Origin: Martelella alba
GTDB lineage: Bacteria > Pseudomonadota > Gammaproteobacteria > Enterobacterales > Enterobacteriaceae
DNA: 64,000 bases
Assembly (NCBI RefSeq): GCF_005217455.1
Contig: NZ_SZPQ01000023.1
Span: 1 to 64,000 of the forward strand
Direction: 5' to 3'
The position numbers and the translations under genes are program-made. Position 1 is the stretch's first letter. Every line of letters starts with the position of its first letter. Of the stretch, positions 40,922-50,046 are shown one piece after another. The notes under the pieces are model-generated. The model saw nothing but the letters and a program-made list of their open reading frames with translations, was not told the DNA's origin and did no database searches.

Positions 40922-41621
40922 TGTTGGTTTCCTGATTCTCTGAAAGTGACAACCCGAGAAGGGGCAATAAATCGGCAAAATGATCCAGCACGTAATCCGG
41001 ATGGCAACTGATGATCGGTTCGCCGTAGTTGTAGCCGTAGGTCATACCGACGCTGCGGCAACCCGCCGCGCTGGCCGCAAGGATATCATTGCGCGAATCG
41101 CCCACGAACAGCAGTTCGTCCGTGTAAAGGCCAAGCTTGCCCAACACCAGATACAACGGCGCGGGATGGGGTTTTTTCACCGCCACGTCATCTCCGCCGA
41201 TGATCAGCGAAAAAAACGTGTCTATGCCCAGCGATGCCAGCAACGGCGCCACAAAGGGGGTGGGTTTATTGGTCACCACGGCCATGGGTAATCCGTGCTC
41301 CGCCAGCCGCGCCAGAGTGTCCCGGACGTGCGGGAACAAGCGGCTGCCCTGCTCCACCGTGCCGGCGTAAAATCGGTCAAACAACTGGCGCGTTTCGCGG
41401 CATAACGCCGCGTCAGGCGTGGCGCCGGCCCAGCTCAGCGCACGTTCCACCAGTTTATCGGCGCCGTTGCCCACCCAGGCGGCGACCCTGGCCTGACCCG
41501 CCATTGGCAAGCCCTGCGCCCGCAAAGCCTGATCGACGGCGCTGGCCAGCCCAGGCGCGGTATCGGTCAATGTGCCGTCCAAATCGAAGGCCAGCCCGCG
41601 GATTTTCGTCAAATCAGCCAT
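40914..41621 (-). CDS. gph: Phosphoglycolate phosphatase
   Basis: Gph is a HAD-family enzyme that removes phosphate from 2-phosphoglycolate produced in DNA repair. The 235-residue product has [13 protein letters not shown] (motif I), VTNKPTPF (motif II), KKPHPAP (motif III) and FVGDSRNDI (motif IV). It is somewhat shorter than E. coli Gph (252) because of a shorter cap domain. It overlaps both rpe and trpS. Confidence 0.96.
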   Translation of the reverse strand: MADLTKIRGLAFDLDGTLTDTAPGLASAVDQALRAQGLPMAGQARVAAWVGNGADKLVERALSWAGATPDAALCRETRQLFDRFYAGTVEQGSRLFPHVRDTLARLAEHGLPMAVVTNKPTPFVAPLLASLGIDTFFSLIIGGDDVAVKKPHPAPLYLVLGKLGLYTDELLFVGDSRNDILAASAAGCRSVGMTYGYNYGEPIISCHPDYVLDHFADLLPLLGLSLSENQETNNE

Positions 41622-42291
41622 GGCGGACCCCGCTCAGCTCACGGCGCATCGCCGCAATGACCTCGCCATAATCCGGCTGGCCGAAAATGGCGGAACCCGA
41701 GACGAACATATCCGCGCCCGCCTCCGCCACCGCCCGGATGTTTTCGACCTTAACGCCGCCGTCCACCTCCAGCCGGATATCCCGGCCGCTTTGGTCGATA
41801 AGCCGCCGGGCGCGGCGCAACTTGTCCAGGGTGCCGGGGATGAAGGATTGTCCGCCGAAGCCGGGATTCACCGACATCAGCAAAATAATATCCAGCTCGT
41901 CCATGACATATTCCAGCCAGTCGAGCGAGGTGGCTGGATTGATCACCAACCCGGCCTTGCAGCCATGATCTTTGATGAGTTGCAGCGATCGGTGAACGTG
42001 TTCGGACGCCTCAGGGTGGAACGTGATGAAACTGGCCCCGGCGGCGGCGAAATCCGGGATGATTCCATCGACCGGCTTAACCATGAGATGCACATCGATG
42101 GGGGCGGTAACACCGAAGTCGCGCAGCGCTTTTAATACCATCGGCCCCATGGTGAGATTGGGCACATAATGATTGTCCATCACGTCGAAATGCACGACGT
42201 CGGCCCCCGCCGCCAAAACGCGGGCCGTGTCCTCGCCCAACCGGGCAAAGTCCGCCGAGAGGATGGATGGGGCGATCAAAAACTGTTTCAT
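41614..42291 (-). CDS. rpe: Ribulose-phosphate 3-epimerase
   Basis: Rpe interconverts D-ribulose 5-phosphate and D-xylulose 5-phosphate in the pentose phosphate pathway. The 225-residue product equals the E. coli length and starts [34 protein letters not shown] and [12 protein letters not shown] hold the metal and phosphate residues. It overlaps gph by 8 bp. D-xylulose 5-phosphate is also the end point expected for the polyol pathway in this window. Confidence 0.97.
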   Translation of the reverse strand: MKQFLIAPSILSADFARLGEDTARVLAAGADVVHFDVMDNHYVPNLTMGPMVLKALRDFGVTAPIDVHLMVKPVDGIIPDFAAAGASFITFHPEASEHVHRSLQLIKDHGCKAGLVINPATSLDWLEYVMDELDIILLMSVNPGFGGQSFIPGTLDKLRRARRLIDQSGRDIRLEVDGGVKVENIRAVAEAGADMFVSGSAIFGQPDYGEVIAAMRRELSGVRHG

Positions 42292-42321
42292 CCGCTTCTC
42301 CAATCAGTTGAGGTGGGCCGC

Positions 42322-43155
42322 CTAGGTCACGTTGCTACCGGTGTAATGATACAGCGCCAGCAATTCGTTCACCTTGGTACGGCCCAATATGTTCCGGCTG
42401 ATGGTGCGTCGACCTTTCACCACATGGAGAATGGCGTCGCAATACCACTCACGGGTCAATAGGGTATCGTGGTTGGATATCAATACCGGTACCCGGCCTT
42501 TGACGGCCAGTTGTCTGGCCAATCGCGCCAGATTCTGCTGTTCGACATTACTGAAACTACTGGTATGGTATGCCGTAAAGTTGGCCGTGGGCGATAACGG
42601 TACGTAGGGCGGATCGCAATATACCACCGATCCGGACTGGGCTTTCGTCAACGTCTGCTGGTAATGCTCGCAGACGAAAACGGCATCCTGGGACTTCTCC
42701 GCAAACCAGTTCAATTCGGTCTCAGGAAAGTACGGTTTCTTGTAACGTCCAAACGGCACGTTGAACTCACCGCTCAGATTATAACGGCACAGGCCGTTGT
42801 AACAATGCCGATTCAAGTAAAGAAACAACAACGCCCGCCGATAATTATCAGCGGAGAGATTGAATTCTTCGCGTAGGGAATAGTAGGTTTGCGGCGTATT
42901 GGACTCCGCAAAAAACAGCAGGCGGGCATCGCTGATAAATTCATCGGTCCGTACCTTGACGATGTTGTACAGATTGATGAGATCGCTGTTGATATCAGCA
43001 AGGATATATTTCTCATAATCCGTATTCAAAAACACCGAACCCGCACCAACGAAAGGTTCGATAAGGCAATCGCCCGCCGGTAAATAACGGCGAATATCTT
43101 CTATCAGCGGATATTTACCGCCAGCCCATTTTAAAAACGCGCGGTTCTTCTTCAT
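42322..43155 (-). CDS. dam: DNA adenine methyltransferase (GATC)
   Basis: Dam methylates adenine in GATC and guides mismatch repair and replication timing. The 277-residue product has the AdoMet motif FLKWAGGKYP at the start, EPFVGAGSVF, and the catalytic DPPY in VVYCDPPYVPLS. The C-terminal 30 residues differ more from E. coli than the rest. It lies between damX and rpe. Confidence 0.97.
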   Translation of the reverse strand: MKKNRAFLKWAGGKYPLIEDIRRYLPAGDCLIEPFVGAGSVFLNTDYEKYILADINSDLINLYNIVKVRTDEFISDARLLFFAESNTPQTYYSLREEFNLSADNYRRALLFLYLNRHCYNGLCRYNLSGEFNVPFGRYKKPYFPETELNWFAEKSQDAVFVCEHYQQTLTKAQSGSVVYCDPPYVPLSPTANFTAYHTSSFSNVEQQNLARLARQLAVKGRVPVLISNHDTLLTREWYCDAILHVVKGRRTISRNILGRTKVNELLALYHYTGSNVT

Positions 43156-43236
43156 GCCGTCGTTCGATACTCACACATTCTTCAGAGCCGCGGATTGTAC
43201 TCTGTTTATGGCAGCACATCAGCGCTAATTCAGGAA

Positions 43237-44295
43237 CTATTTATTCTGATCCTGTTTAACCTGGCCTATCTCTCTGGCCCAGGGCTTGTTTGCCCGGACA
43301 TCGGCCGGCAGTTGCGCCACGGCGCTTCTGGCCTGGGCCGGGCTCGAATAGATGCCGCTGACCAGCACAAACCAGGGTTTTCCGGAACGGCGCGTCTCAT
43401 ATACCCAATAAGGGTCCAGATGCTGCTTGCGGGCATAGGCGTTAAGCGTTGCCGACTGGGAGGCGCTGCTAAGCTGCAGCGTGTAAAAGTTTGATGGCGC
43501 GGACTGGATGGAGCCGGTGGCCGAACGCGGCGCATGCTGCTCAGCATATGCGCCGGCGCGCGGGGCGACGGCGTGCGCCTCCGCCGACGATGTTCTGGCC
43601 GGCGGCGCGGCGACAGGTTCCGCCCGGTGAGTGGTCGGCCTGCGGGATTCTACCGGCGCCTTCGTCTCGCTGTTTCTGCGCGTGGGCGCTTTGGCGGACG
43701 GCGCGACAGTGGCCGGCGCGGTCGGCAAAGTCGATGAGGCCCCTTCATTATTCATTTGCTCTGTCATGCCATTGACGCGATCGCCTTGTTGCGATAGCGC
43801 ATCAGCGATATTGCCCGGCAAGTCAATACGATGTTGCGGCGAATTGCCGTTGACCGGCGGCGCCACAGTGGGCTCGGCGGCCACTTGGGGCGCGTTAAGA
43901 ACCTGGGGCTGCTGATTGGCGCCGTTTACCCCATTAGCCGTCCCGTTGGCAACGGCACCGCCATTAACGGTACCGTTGGCGACGCCGGGCGTCGCTTGCT
44001 CCTGACCGGCCGTCTGGCCCGGCGCCGAAGAACCGGCGGCGGGCAATGAGGACGAACCGGAAAGATCAATATTTTTTTCAACCGGATTTTGCCGACCTGA
44101 ATCGGACTGGCTCGGCGATTTCAACGCCGAACCGACACCGATAACCACCAACAGCAATACCAAAATACCGACACCGATCATCATGTGCTGTCTGGACATG
44201 GCGATTTTGGGAACCGAGGGGCCTTTCCGTTGACGTGAGGGGCGGCGGTCACTGCTATCGGGTCTCAGTTCTTCTTCCGAATTGAACTCATCCAT
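43237..44295 (-). CDS. damX: Cell-division protein DamX (SPOR domain)
   Basis: DamX is an inner-membrane septal-ring protein. The 352-residue product has a charged cytoplasmic start, one membrane segment (about residues 40-60; MMIGVGILVLLLVVIGVGSA) and a long Ala/Pro/Asn-rich periplasmic linker with GANGT-like imperfect repeats. The C-terminal SPOR domain (about 268-345; FYTLQLSSASQSATLNAYAR) binds denuded glycan. It is shorter than E. coli DamX (428), mostly in the linker. Confidence 0.94.
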   Translation of the reverse strand: MDEFNSEEELRPDSSDRRPSRQRKGPSVPKIAMSRQHMMIGVGILVLLLVVIGVGSALKSPSQSDSGRQNPVEKNIDLSGSSSLPAAGSSAPGQTAGQEQATPGVANGTVNGGAVANGTANGVNGANQQPQVLNAPQVAAEPTVAPPVNGNSPQHRIDLPGNIADALSQQGDRVNGMTEQMNNEGASSTLPTAPATVAPSAKAPTRRNSETKAPVESRRPTTHRAEPVAAPPARTSSAEAHAVAPRAGAYAEQHAPRSATGSIQSAPSNFYTLQLSSASQSATLNAYARKQHLDPYWVYETRRSGKPWFVLVSGIYSSPAQARSAVAQLPADVRANKPWAREIGQVKQDQNK

Positions 44296-44405
44296 CTACT
44301 GCTCTCCGACTGAGAGATAATCCCAGCGCCAAAGGCCCTGGGAAGGATTAAAGCGACTGAACCTGTTACTGTTCGCCGGCCCGTTCCGGGACGGCGAAAG
44401 ACGTC

Positions 44406-45491
44406 TTACTTCAAACAATCATTAATCGACGCTAATACCATATCATCCGGCACGCCGGCGCGCACCTCCGATTGACCGAGCGCCGTGGGCAGCACCAGCC
44501 GCAGCCGGCCGGCAACGACTTTCTTGTCGCGCAGCATATGCGGCAGATAGTCCTCAGCGGCCATCTCCGCGGGTCCGTTGACCGGCAGGCCAGCGCGCGC
44601 CAGCAGGGCTTTGACGCGCTTCACATCAGCGTCGCTGAACTGTTCAAGCCGACGAGCGGTATGGGCGGCCATCATCATACCGGCCGCCACGGCCTCGCCG
44701 TGAAGCCATTTACCGTACCCCAGATGGGTTTCGATGGCGTGGCCGTAGGTATGGCCCAGATTCAGCAAGGCTCGCTGGCCGCTCTCCCGCTCGTCGGCGG
44801 CGACCACTTCCGCTTTCAGCTCGCAGCAACGGCGGATGCAATAGGCTAACGCCGCGGGTTCCAGAGCCAGTAGATCCTCAAGATGGGTCTCCAGCCAGAC
44901 GAAAAATTCCCTGTCGAGGATAATGCCGTATTTGATGACTTCCGCCAGACCGGAGGAAAACTCCCGCCGAGGCAATGTCTTTAGACAGTCAAGATCGACA
45001 ATCACCGATACCGGCTGGTAGAAGGCGCCGATCATGTTTTTGCCGAGGGGATGGTTCACCGCGGTTTTGCCGCCCACCGACGAATCGACCTGGGAGAGCA
45101 GCGTGGTGGGCACTTGAATAAAACGGACGCCGCGCTGGTAGCTGGCCGCGGCGAACCCCGCCATATCGCCGATTACCCCGCCCCCCAGCGCGATAATGGT
45201 GGTGTCGCGGCCGTGGGGTTTACTGAGCAGCGCGGTGAAAACCCCCTCCAGCACGGACAGGGTTTTATATTCTTCGCCGTCGGGCAAAATCGTCTGATCG
45301 ACGATAACGCCCGCGCGTTCGAGAACCGCGCGGACCGGAGGAAGGTACAGCGGCGCCAGCGTATCGTTGGTTACCACCATGACCTGATCGCCGCCCTTGA
45401 GCGGCAGGAAAGACGACGGATCGTTAAACAACCCGGGCGCAATGGTAATGGGGTAGCTGCGCTCCCCCAATGTAACGTAAATCCTCTCCAT
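44406..45491 (-). CDS. aroB: 3-Dehydroquinate synthase
   Basis: AroB makes 3-dehydroquinate from DAHP in the shikimate pathway. The 361-residue product is full length. [20 protein letters not shown] holds NAD and phosphate residues; zinc ligands are expected in [12 protein letters not shown] and the later GEAVAAGM helix. It lies 41 bp after aroK and 110 bp before damX. Confidence 0.98.
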   Translation of the reverse strand: MERIYVTLGERSYPITIAPGLFNDPSSFLPLKGGDQVMVVTNDTLAPLYLPPVRAVLERAGVIVDQTILPDGEEYKTLSVLEGVFTALLSKPHGRDTTIIALGGGVIGDMAGFAAASYQRGVRFIQVPTTLLSQVDSSVGGKTAVNHPLGKNMIGAFYQPVSVIVDLDCLKTLPRREFSSGLAEVIKYGIILDREFFVWLETHLEDLLALEPAALAYCIRRCCELKAEVVAADERESGQRALLNLGHTYGHAIETHLGYGKWLHGEAVAAGMMMAAHTARRLEQFSDADVKRVKALLARAGLPVNGPAEMAAEDYLPHMLRDKKVVAGRLRLVLPTALGQSEVRAGVPDDMVLASINDCLK

Positions 45492-45532
45492 GGCTGCTCA
45501 ATACCCTGTTCGGCATTTCGTTGTATGCTGGA

Positions 45533-46054
45533 TCAATTGCTTTCCAGCATATGTATGATTTGGTTGGCGACAACCTTGGCGCTTTGCTCATCGGTGCGGA
45601 TGGTGACGTCGGCGATTTCTTCGTATAAAGGATTGCGTTCCCGGGCCAGCGCTTCCAGCACCTCGCGCGGCGGGGCTTCAACCTGCAACAGGGGACGTCG
45701 CTTGTCACGCTGGGTTCTGGCCAGCTGTTTTTCGATGGTGGTTTCAAGATAAACGACGACGCCGCGGGCGGAGAGGCGGTTACGTGTCTCGCGAGATTTT
45801 ACTGAACCACCGCCTGTCGCCAGTACGATCCCTTGTTTTTCAGTAAGTTCGTTGATGACTTTTTCTTCGCGATCACGAAAGCCGTCCTCGCCTTCGACAT
45901 CGAATACCCAGCCTACATCAGCCCCGGTGCGCCGCTCAATCTCTTGATCAGAATCGAAAAACTCCATGTTAAGTTGTTGGGCCAATTGACGGCCAATAGT
46001 GCTTTTGCCGGCACCCATAGGCCCAACCAGAAAGATATTGCGTTTCTCTGCCAT
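45533..46054 (-). CDS. aroK: Shikimate kinase I
   Basis: AroK phosphorylates shikimate. The 173-residue product equals E. coli AroK in length and nearly in sequence. The P-loop is [11 protein letters not shown], with the shikimate-binding [11 protein letters not shown] and GGGSV. ATG 46054 ([12 protein letters not shown]) is the family start. It heads the aroKB-damX-dam-rpe-gph-trpS superoperon. Confidence 0.98.
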   Translation of the reverse strand: MAEKRNIFLVGPMGAGKSTIGRQLAQQLNMEFFDSDQEIERRTGADVGWVFDVEGEDGFRDREEKVINELTEKQGIVLATGGGSVKSRETRNRLSARGVVVYLETTIEKQLARTQRDKRRPLLQVEAPPREVLEALARERNPLYEEIADVTIRTDEQSAKVVANQIIHMLESN

Positions 46055-46390
46055 GTTTTCGGTGTTACTAAGATTATTCGTTAATGACAACCCGCCCCGC
46101 CGATCAAATCAGCGGCGGGACCTAAACTGAAACCTCATGAGCGATAGTGTGAGAATCAGACGAAAAATTATCTCAACACTCGGGGTAGTTTGGCAACCGA
46201 TTAAATCAATGCCCGCACCGCATGGAAGCCTGTCGAAACCGCTGAAGAAACGACGTGCGGCGCAAAAAAAATTGCGATGCGCTTTGGGATACCCTTGTAA
46301 GCGAAATCAGGCACAGCGTCAAACTTATCGCGCGAAAAACGCATAATTTGTTTCGGCTGGCCGGCTTCACCGCTTTCCAGACTATCAAGT
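46055..46390. other. Intergenic region between hofQ and aroK
   Basis: This 336-bp spacer carries the aroK leader and promoter(s) on the minus strand. It contains a hairpin with arms close to CCGCCGATC and its complement (about 46097-46120) in the leader, without a T tract. No gene is supported in it. Confidence 0.5.
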
Positions 46391-47647
46391 CTACCCCGTT
46401 ATCCGGGTGGGTGTAATAAAAATCACTAATTCACGTTGCTTCGCCTGTTCATGCTGCCGCTGAAACAACCGTCCCATCAGGGGAATATCGCCTAATAGCG
46501 GGACCTTGTCCCGGGTGCCGAGCTTTTGGCGCTGGAAAATACCGCCAAGTACGATCGTTTCGCCATCGGCAATCGTCACCTGAGTTTTGATCTCCTCCAT
46601 ATTAATGGACACGCCTTCATTGCCGCCCTGTTTGATGATGGCCCCGGGCGCATTCTGGCTAAGGCGCAAATCCAGGGTGACCCTGCCGTTGCGCAGGATT
46701 TTCGGCGTGACTTCCATACTCAGCACCGCCTCTTTGAAGCGCACGGCGGTGCTTTTACGCTTGCCGTCCGCCACCGGGTACGGCAATTGGGTGCCCTGCT
46801 TGATACTGGCGGTACGCTGATGGGCGGTGTAAAGACGCGGACTGGCCAGAATATCCACTTTGTTTTCCTGCTCCAGGGCGGTCAGCTCCAGCTCCAGCAA
46901 GCGGCCGCTCAGGCGCGCCAGCCGGAATCCCGCCCGCGCATAGTGATCCCCCAGCGGCAAGTTCACCGCCAGCGCGGTCGAGCGCTGTTGCGCCTCCAGG
47001 GCACTTTGCCACTCCACGCCGATATGCCGCAAATTTTCCCGGCTAATGGTGACGATATGCGCGGTGATCATGACCTGCTCCAACGGCACATCCCATACAT
47101 TTATCCAGTCCGTCAAGGCGGCCAATGCCGGTTCGGTATCTCGCAGCACCAGCGAATTAGTCCGTTTATCCAGGACCAGGCTGCCGCGGGAGGACATCAG
47201 ACTTTTGCGCGACGCGCCGATATTTTTGGCGATTTCACCGGCATCGGCATGCTGCAGCGTCACCAAACGATTGCGCAAGGGCAATCCGTTTTCCCGGCGG
47301 CGCTCGGCCTCCTCGCGTTTTTTTTGCCCGAGGCTTTGCGGATCGTCCGGGAACACCAGCAGCACATTGCCTTGCCGCTCCAGATGCAACCGGCCGGAAC
47401 GCACAATCAGATCCACCGCTTCCCGCCATGGCACCGCGTGCAAATGAATGCTGATGTTTCCTTGTATGCCGGGCGCCACCACCAGATTCAGGTTCTGGTG
47501 TTCGGCCAGGGCGCGCAGCACCTGCCGAACCGGCGCGTTATCGAACACCAGCGTCACCGGGCGATCCTTGGCCGACGGCCTGGCCTCGGCCCGGGCAACG
47601 AGCAAAACGGTCAAGAGAAAAGCCCAAATCAGGGGGCATCCTTTCAT
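46391..47647 (-). CDS. hofQ: DNA-utilisation secretin HofQ
   Basis: HofQ is an outer-membrane secretin of the competence-like com system, needed in E. coli to use DNA as a nutrient. The 418-residue product has a signal peptide (AFLLTVLLVARAEA), a secretin_N/STN region with VTLVFDNAPVRQVLRALAEH, and a C-terminal secretin domain with VILGGIFQ-like and PLLGDIPLMGRLFQ motifs. ATG 47647 is preferred over the longer frame. It ends the hofMNOPQ cluster. Confidence 0.95.
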   Translation of the reverse strand: MKGCPLIWAFLLTVLLVARAEARPSAKDRPVTLVFDNAPVRQVLRALAEHQNLNLVVAPGIQGNISIHLHAVPWREAVDLIVRSGRLHLERQGNVLLVFPDDPQSLGQKKREEAERRRENGLPLRNRLVTLQHADAGEIAKNIGASRKSLMSSRGSLVLDKRTNSLVLRDTEPALAALTDWINVWDVPLEQVMITAHIVTISRENLRHIGVEWQSALEAQQRSTALAVNLPLGDHYARAGFRLARLSGRLLELELTALEQENKVDILASPRLYTAHQRTASIKQGTQLPYPVADGKRKSTAVRFKEAVLSMEVTPKILRNGRVTLDLRLSQNAPGAIIKQGGNEGVSINMEEIKTQVTIADGETIVLGGIFQRQKLGTRDKVPLLGDIPLMGRLFQRQHEQAKQRELVIFITPTRITG

Positions 47648-47728
47648 GTTTTCTTCCTTTAAGAGACTCAAACGCACAAGGACAATGCTTCATCCTACAG
47701 GCGCAATGAATTGTCCGGCGACCGAGCT

Positions 47729-48010
47729 TCAAGGGGTTTGCGGCGCCGGATCGCCGTCCCCCGCCGCCGGTTCGCCTTCCAGCGGCGGTTCCCGACGGCG
47801 CCAGCGCCCGTGGCGATCAGTCGTCCACAGATGCCGGCGCTGCCCATCCGCCACCATCCCCTTCACCGGCGAAGGCGCCGCGGCCGGCGATGGCGTCTCC
47901 GTACCGGGACGAAAAGGATCGCGGCGGGCCTCGCCCGTTTTTGCCCAGCCCGAGAGGGCAACCCCCGCCACGAGACATAACAGCGGCGCAACAGCGCCGT
48001 TAATTCCCAT
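47729..48010 (-). CDS. hofP: HofP-like protein, short
   Basis: This is a predicted periplasmic or pilot component of the DNA-utilisation apparatus. The 93-residue product starts with a signal-like stretch and contains RDPFRPG, the hallmark of HofP (WRDPFQPP in E. coli), followed by a DGQRRHLWTTDRHGRWRR segment. It is about 40 residues shorter than E. coli HofP (134). It overlaps hofO by 11 bp. It is assigned mainly by position. Confidence 0.75.
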   Translation of the reverse strand: MGINGAVAPLLCLVAGVALSGWAKTGEARRDPFRPGTETPSPAAAPSPVKGMVADGQRRHLWTTDRHGRWRRREPPLEGEPAAGDGDPAPQTP

Positions 48011-48551
48011 CCGTCAGCTCCGTTTCCGCCAATTCGAACCGGACGTCCAGTTCGCCATCCCGCGCCGTCGCTTCAAAAGCGCTCACAGGCGGCGCCCCAG
48101 GGAAACCGGCCAGATTTTGCAGGATAGATCGCAGACCGGCGTAGTCCGTGGTGATCTCCGCCGTCCAATGCCGGGGACCCATTTCCCCGGCCGGCGCGGC
48201 GGCGGACGCTTGCCAGGTTAATTTGCCGTCGCGGCCGGGATCGAGACGGGGGAACAACGCGACGAAATCGCCACGTTGCGCCGCGCAAGCCGCCAGATCA
48301 CGACGCAACCGCCCAATGCCGCGTTCAAGCTCCGCTGCCGGCGGTAATTCGTTCACGTCTTTTCGCAACCGCGTCAAACTGTCCGTCAGCCGTTTTTGCT
48401 GATCCCGCAGGCCGGCCCGTTCCTGCCAACCGGCATTAAGCGGCGGCCCAAAGATCAGCGCAGCCGACGACAACACCATCATGGTCCCGGCGGCCAGCGT
48501 GGCCATCGGACGCGTCGTTAATCGCCAGACCCACTGTTCAGCGCGCCGCAT
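48000..48551 (-). CDS. hofO: HofO-like pilus assembly protein (PilO position)
   Basis: This is an inner-membrane component equivalent to PilO of type IV pilus alignment complexes. The 183-residue product has one membrane segment (about 20-40; ATLAAGTMMVLSSAALIFG), then a coiled coil and a small globular domain. Its sequence is weakly conserved, so the name rests on gene order. It overlaps hofN by 14 bp and hofP by 11 bp. Confidence 0.78.
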   Translation of the reverse strand: MRRAEQWVWRLTTRPMATLAAGTMMVLSSAALIFGPPLNAGWQERAGLRDQQKRLTDSLTRLRKDVNELPPAAELERGIGRLRRDLAACAAQRGDFVALFPRLDPGRDGKLTWQASAAAPAGEMGPRHWTAEITTDYAGLRSILQNLAGFPGAPPVSAFEATARDGELDVRFELAETELTDGN

Positions 48552-49092
48552 CACGCGCCCCCCTCGCCGGCCAATCGGCCTGTAGGCGAAAATGCACTGC
48601 GCCGTTTTTTTGGCGGGCCAATTCCTGCCAATGCCAGGGAACGGAGGACAGAATGCCATCCAGCCGGCGTCCCGTCTCATTGATGGCCGCGTAGTTGCGG
48701 CCACAACCGCCTATCGCCAGTTTCCCCGCCCTGACCCGCACCGAGGTCAGCCACAGATCCGGCGGTAAACGTTCGCCCAGCCGCTCAAACAACATGCCGA
48801 GGCGATGATTGTCGTCGCGCGCCTGCTGACAACGCCGCAGCTTACCCGCCAGCGAACGCCGTTGCTCCAGGCAATGGCGGCGTTGCAACAGCCGTTGCTG
48901 CATCTGGAGTTGCGACTGCAGCAGCGCCGCCGTTTGCCGGTGGAGCGCGTGGCGCTCCACACGGCCGCGCCACACCAGCAGGCCGGCCGCGCCGAATGAC
49001 GACGACAGCTCCGCCGCCAGCACGGCCGCCAGCCATATTCCGCGCCGCCGCCGCCGCTGCTGCCGCCACGGCAGAAAATTGACCTGGTACAT
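48538..49092 (-). CDS. hofN: HofN-like pilus assembly protein (PilN position)
   Basis: This is an inner-membrane protein of the PilN type. The 184-residue product starts MYQVNFLPWRQQRRRRRG, the typical INFLPWR motif of HofN/PilN that binds PilM-type ATPases. A membrane helix and a Gln/Leu-rich coiled coil follow. ATG overlaps the hofM stop (TGATG) with AGGAGG before it. Confidence 0.88.
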   Translation of the reverse strand: MYQVNFLPWRQQRRRRRGIWLAAVLAAELSSSFGAAGLLVWRGRVERHALHRQTAALLQSQLQMQQRLLQRRHCLEQRRSLAGKLRRCQQARDDNHRLGMLFERLGERLPPDLWLTSVRVRAGKLAIGGCGRNYAAINETGRRLDGILSSVPWHWQELARQKNGAVHFRLQADWPARGARDAAR

Positions 49093-49928
49093 CAGTCCTC
49101 CTGACGTATCGCCAGACCGCCGGCGATGACAAAAGCCTCCGGCCAGGGCGGCGCCGGGGGATAAACCCGCCAAAGCTTTTCGAAGGGGGGCCAGGGCGCG
49201 GCGGCCTCCGGCAGCGGCGCGCGTTCCACGCTGCTGACATAGGCCGGATGGCGAACAGTATGGGCCGTGGACGACAGCGTCCCGGCCATCGACCTTTGCC
49301 AGGCGGTGAAATCCGCGGTATCGGCGCGATCGGCAAAACCGAATGCCAACGGGCTGTCCAACGGGGAAACCCAGCACCAGCCATCGCCGATGCGATGCAC
49401 CAGCGGCCTGTCCCGCTCCAGTCCGGCATGGCCGGCCATGGCGCGCAAGGCGCAGGGCATGATATCCAGGACCTGCGGCTTAAGGCCGGCGTCGCGAAGA
49501 CAATTTTGCCAGGCATCCACGACGCTTTGCCGGGCCGCGGTGACCAGCAAAGCGCTTGGCACCCGCGGGTCGTCCTGATAGTCGAAAGCCAGCGGGTAGC
49601 CATCGTCTGAAAAATGGCGACTGGCCCGCGAGACGACGTACCATCCCCGTTCCGGCTCGCGCAAACGCCGGTCGGGCGCGTCGATTCGCCCCTGGCGGAT
49701 CAGGAGGTCCGCCAGGCAAACTCGTAACGAAATGCTACCGGGCAACGCCGAGCGCCAATGGGCCAGCATCTCGTCCGCGCCGGGCGGCGGCAAGCCTTGT
49801 TCGCCGCCCGGCAGCCTTTTTTGCCACCAGTGGCGCAGGCACCATCCTTGCCGGCGACGCTGCACCGCCAGGGCGCGCAGCGTGCCGTTTCCTATCTCCA
49901 AGCCTACCTGCCAGCGGCGGAATGCCAT
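49092..49928 (-). CDS. hofM: HofM-like pilus assembly protein (PilM position)
   Basis: This is a cytoplasmic actin-like protein equivalent to PilM. The 278-residue product starts MAFRRWQVGLEIGNGTLRAL with the phosphate-1-like motif. Similarity beyond that is low, as usual in HofM, and FVIAGGLAIRQED near the end resembles the GLAL motif of E. coli. It is the first gene of hofMNOPQ and is divergent from mrcA. Confidence 0.88.
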   Translation of the reverse strand: MAFRRWQVGLEIGNGTLRALAVQRRRQGWCLRHWWQKRLPGGEQGLPPPGADEMLAHWRSALPGSISLRVCLADLLIRQGRIDAPDRRLREPERGWYVVSRASRHFSDDGYPLAFDYQDDPRVPSALLVTAARQSVVDAWQNCLRDAGLKPQVLDIMPCALRAMAGHAGLERDRPLVHRIGDGWCWVSPLDSPLAFGFADRADTADFTAWQRSMAGTLSSTAHTVRHPAYVSSVERAPLPEAAAPWPPFEKLWRVYPPAPPWPEAFVIAGGLAIRQED

Positions 49929-50046
49929 GTTTTGCAACTCCTTATCATCCGTAATCAAAAGTACGTATCCAACATGCAGGCTTACCTTTATACTAGCGCG
50001 CGATTGTTTATAAACTGCCCAAACGACTCGAAATGGGAATTCTCAG

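Noticed and set aside
46526-47662. 378-codon open frame on the plus strand
   Set aside because: It is an antisense shadow of hofQ, low in complexity and rich in Gln/Arg/His.
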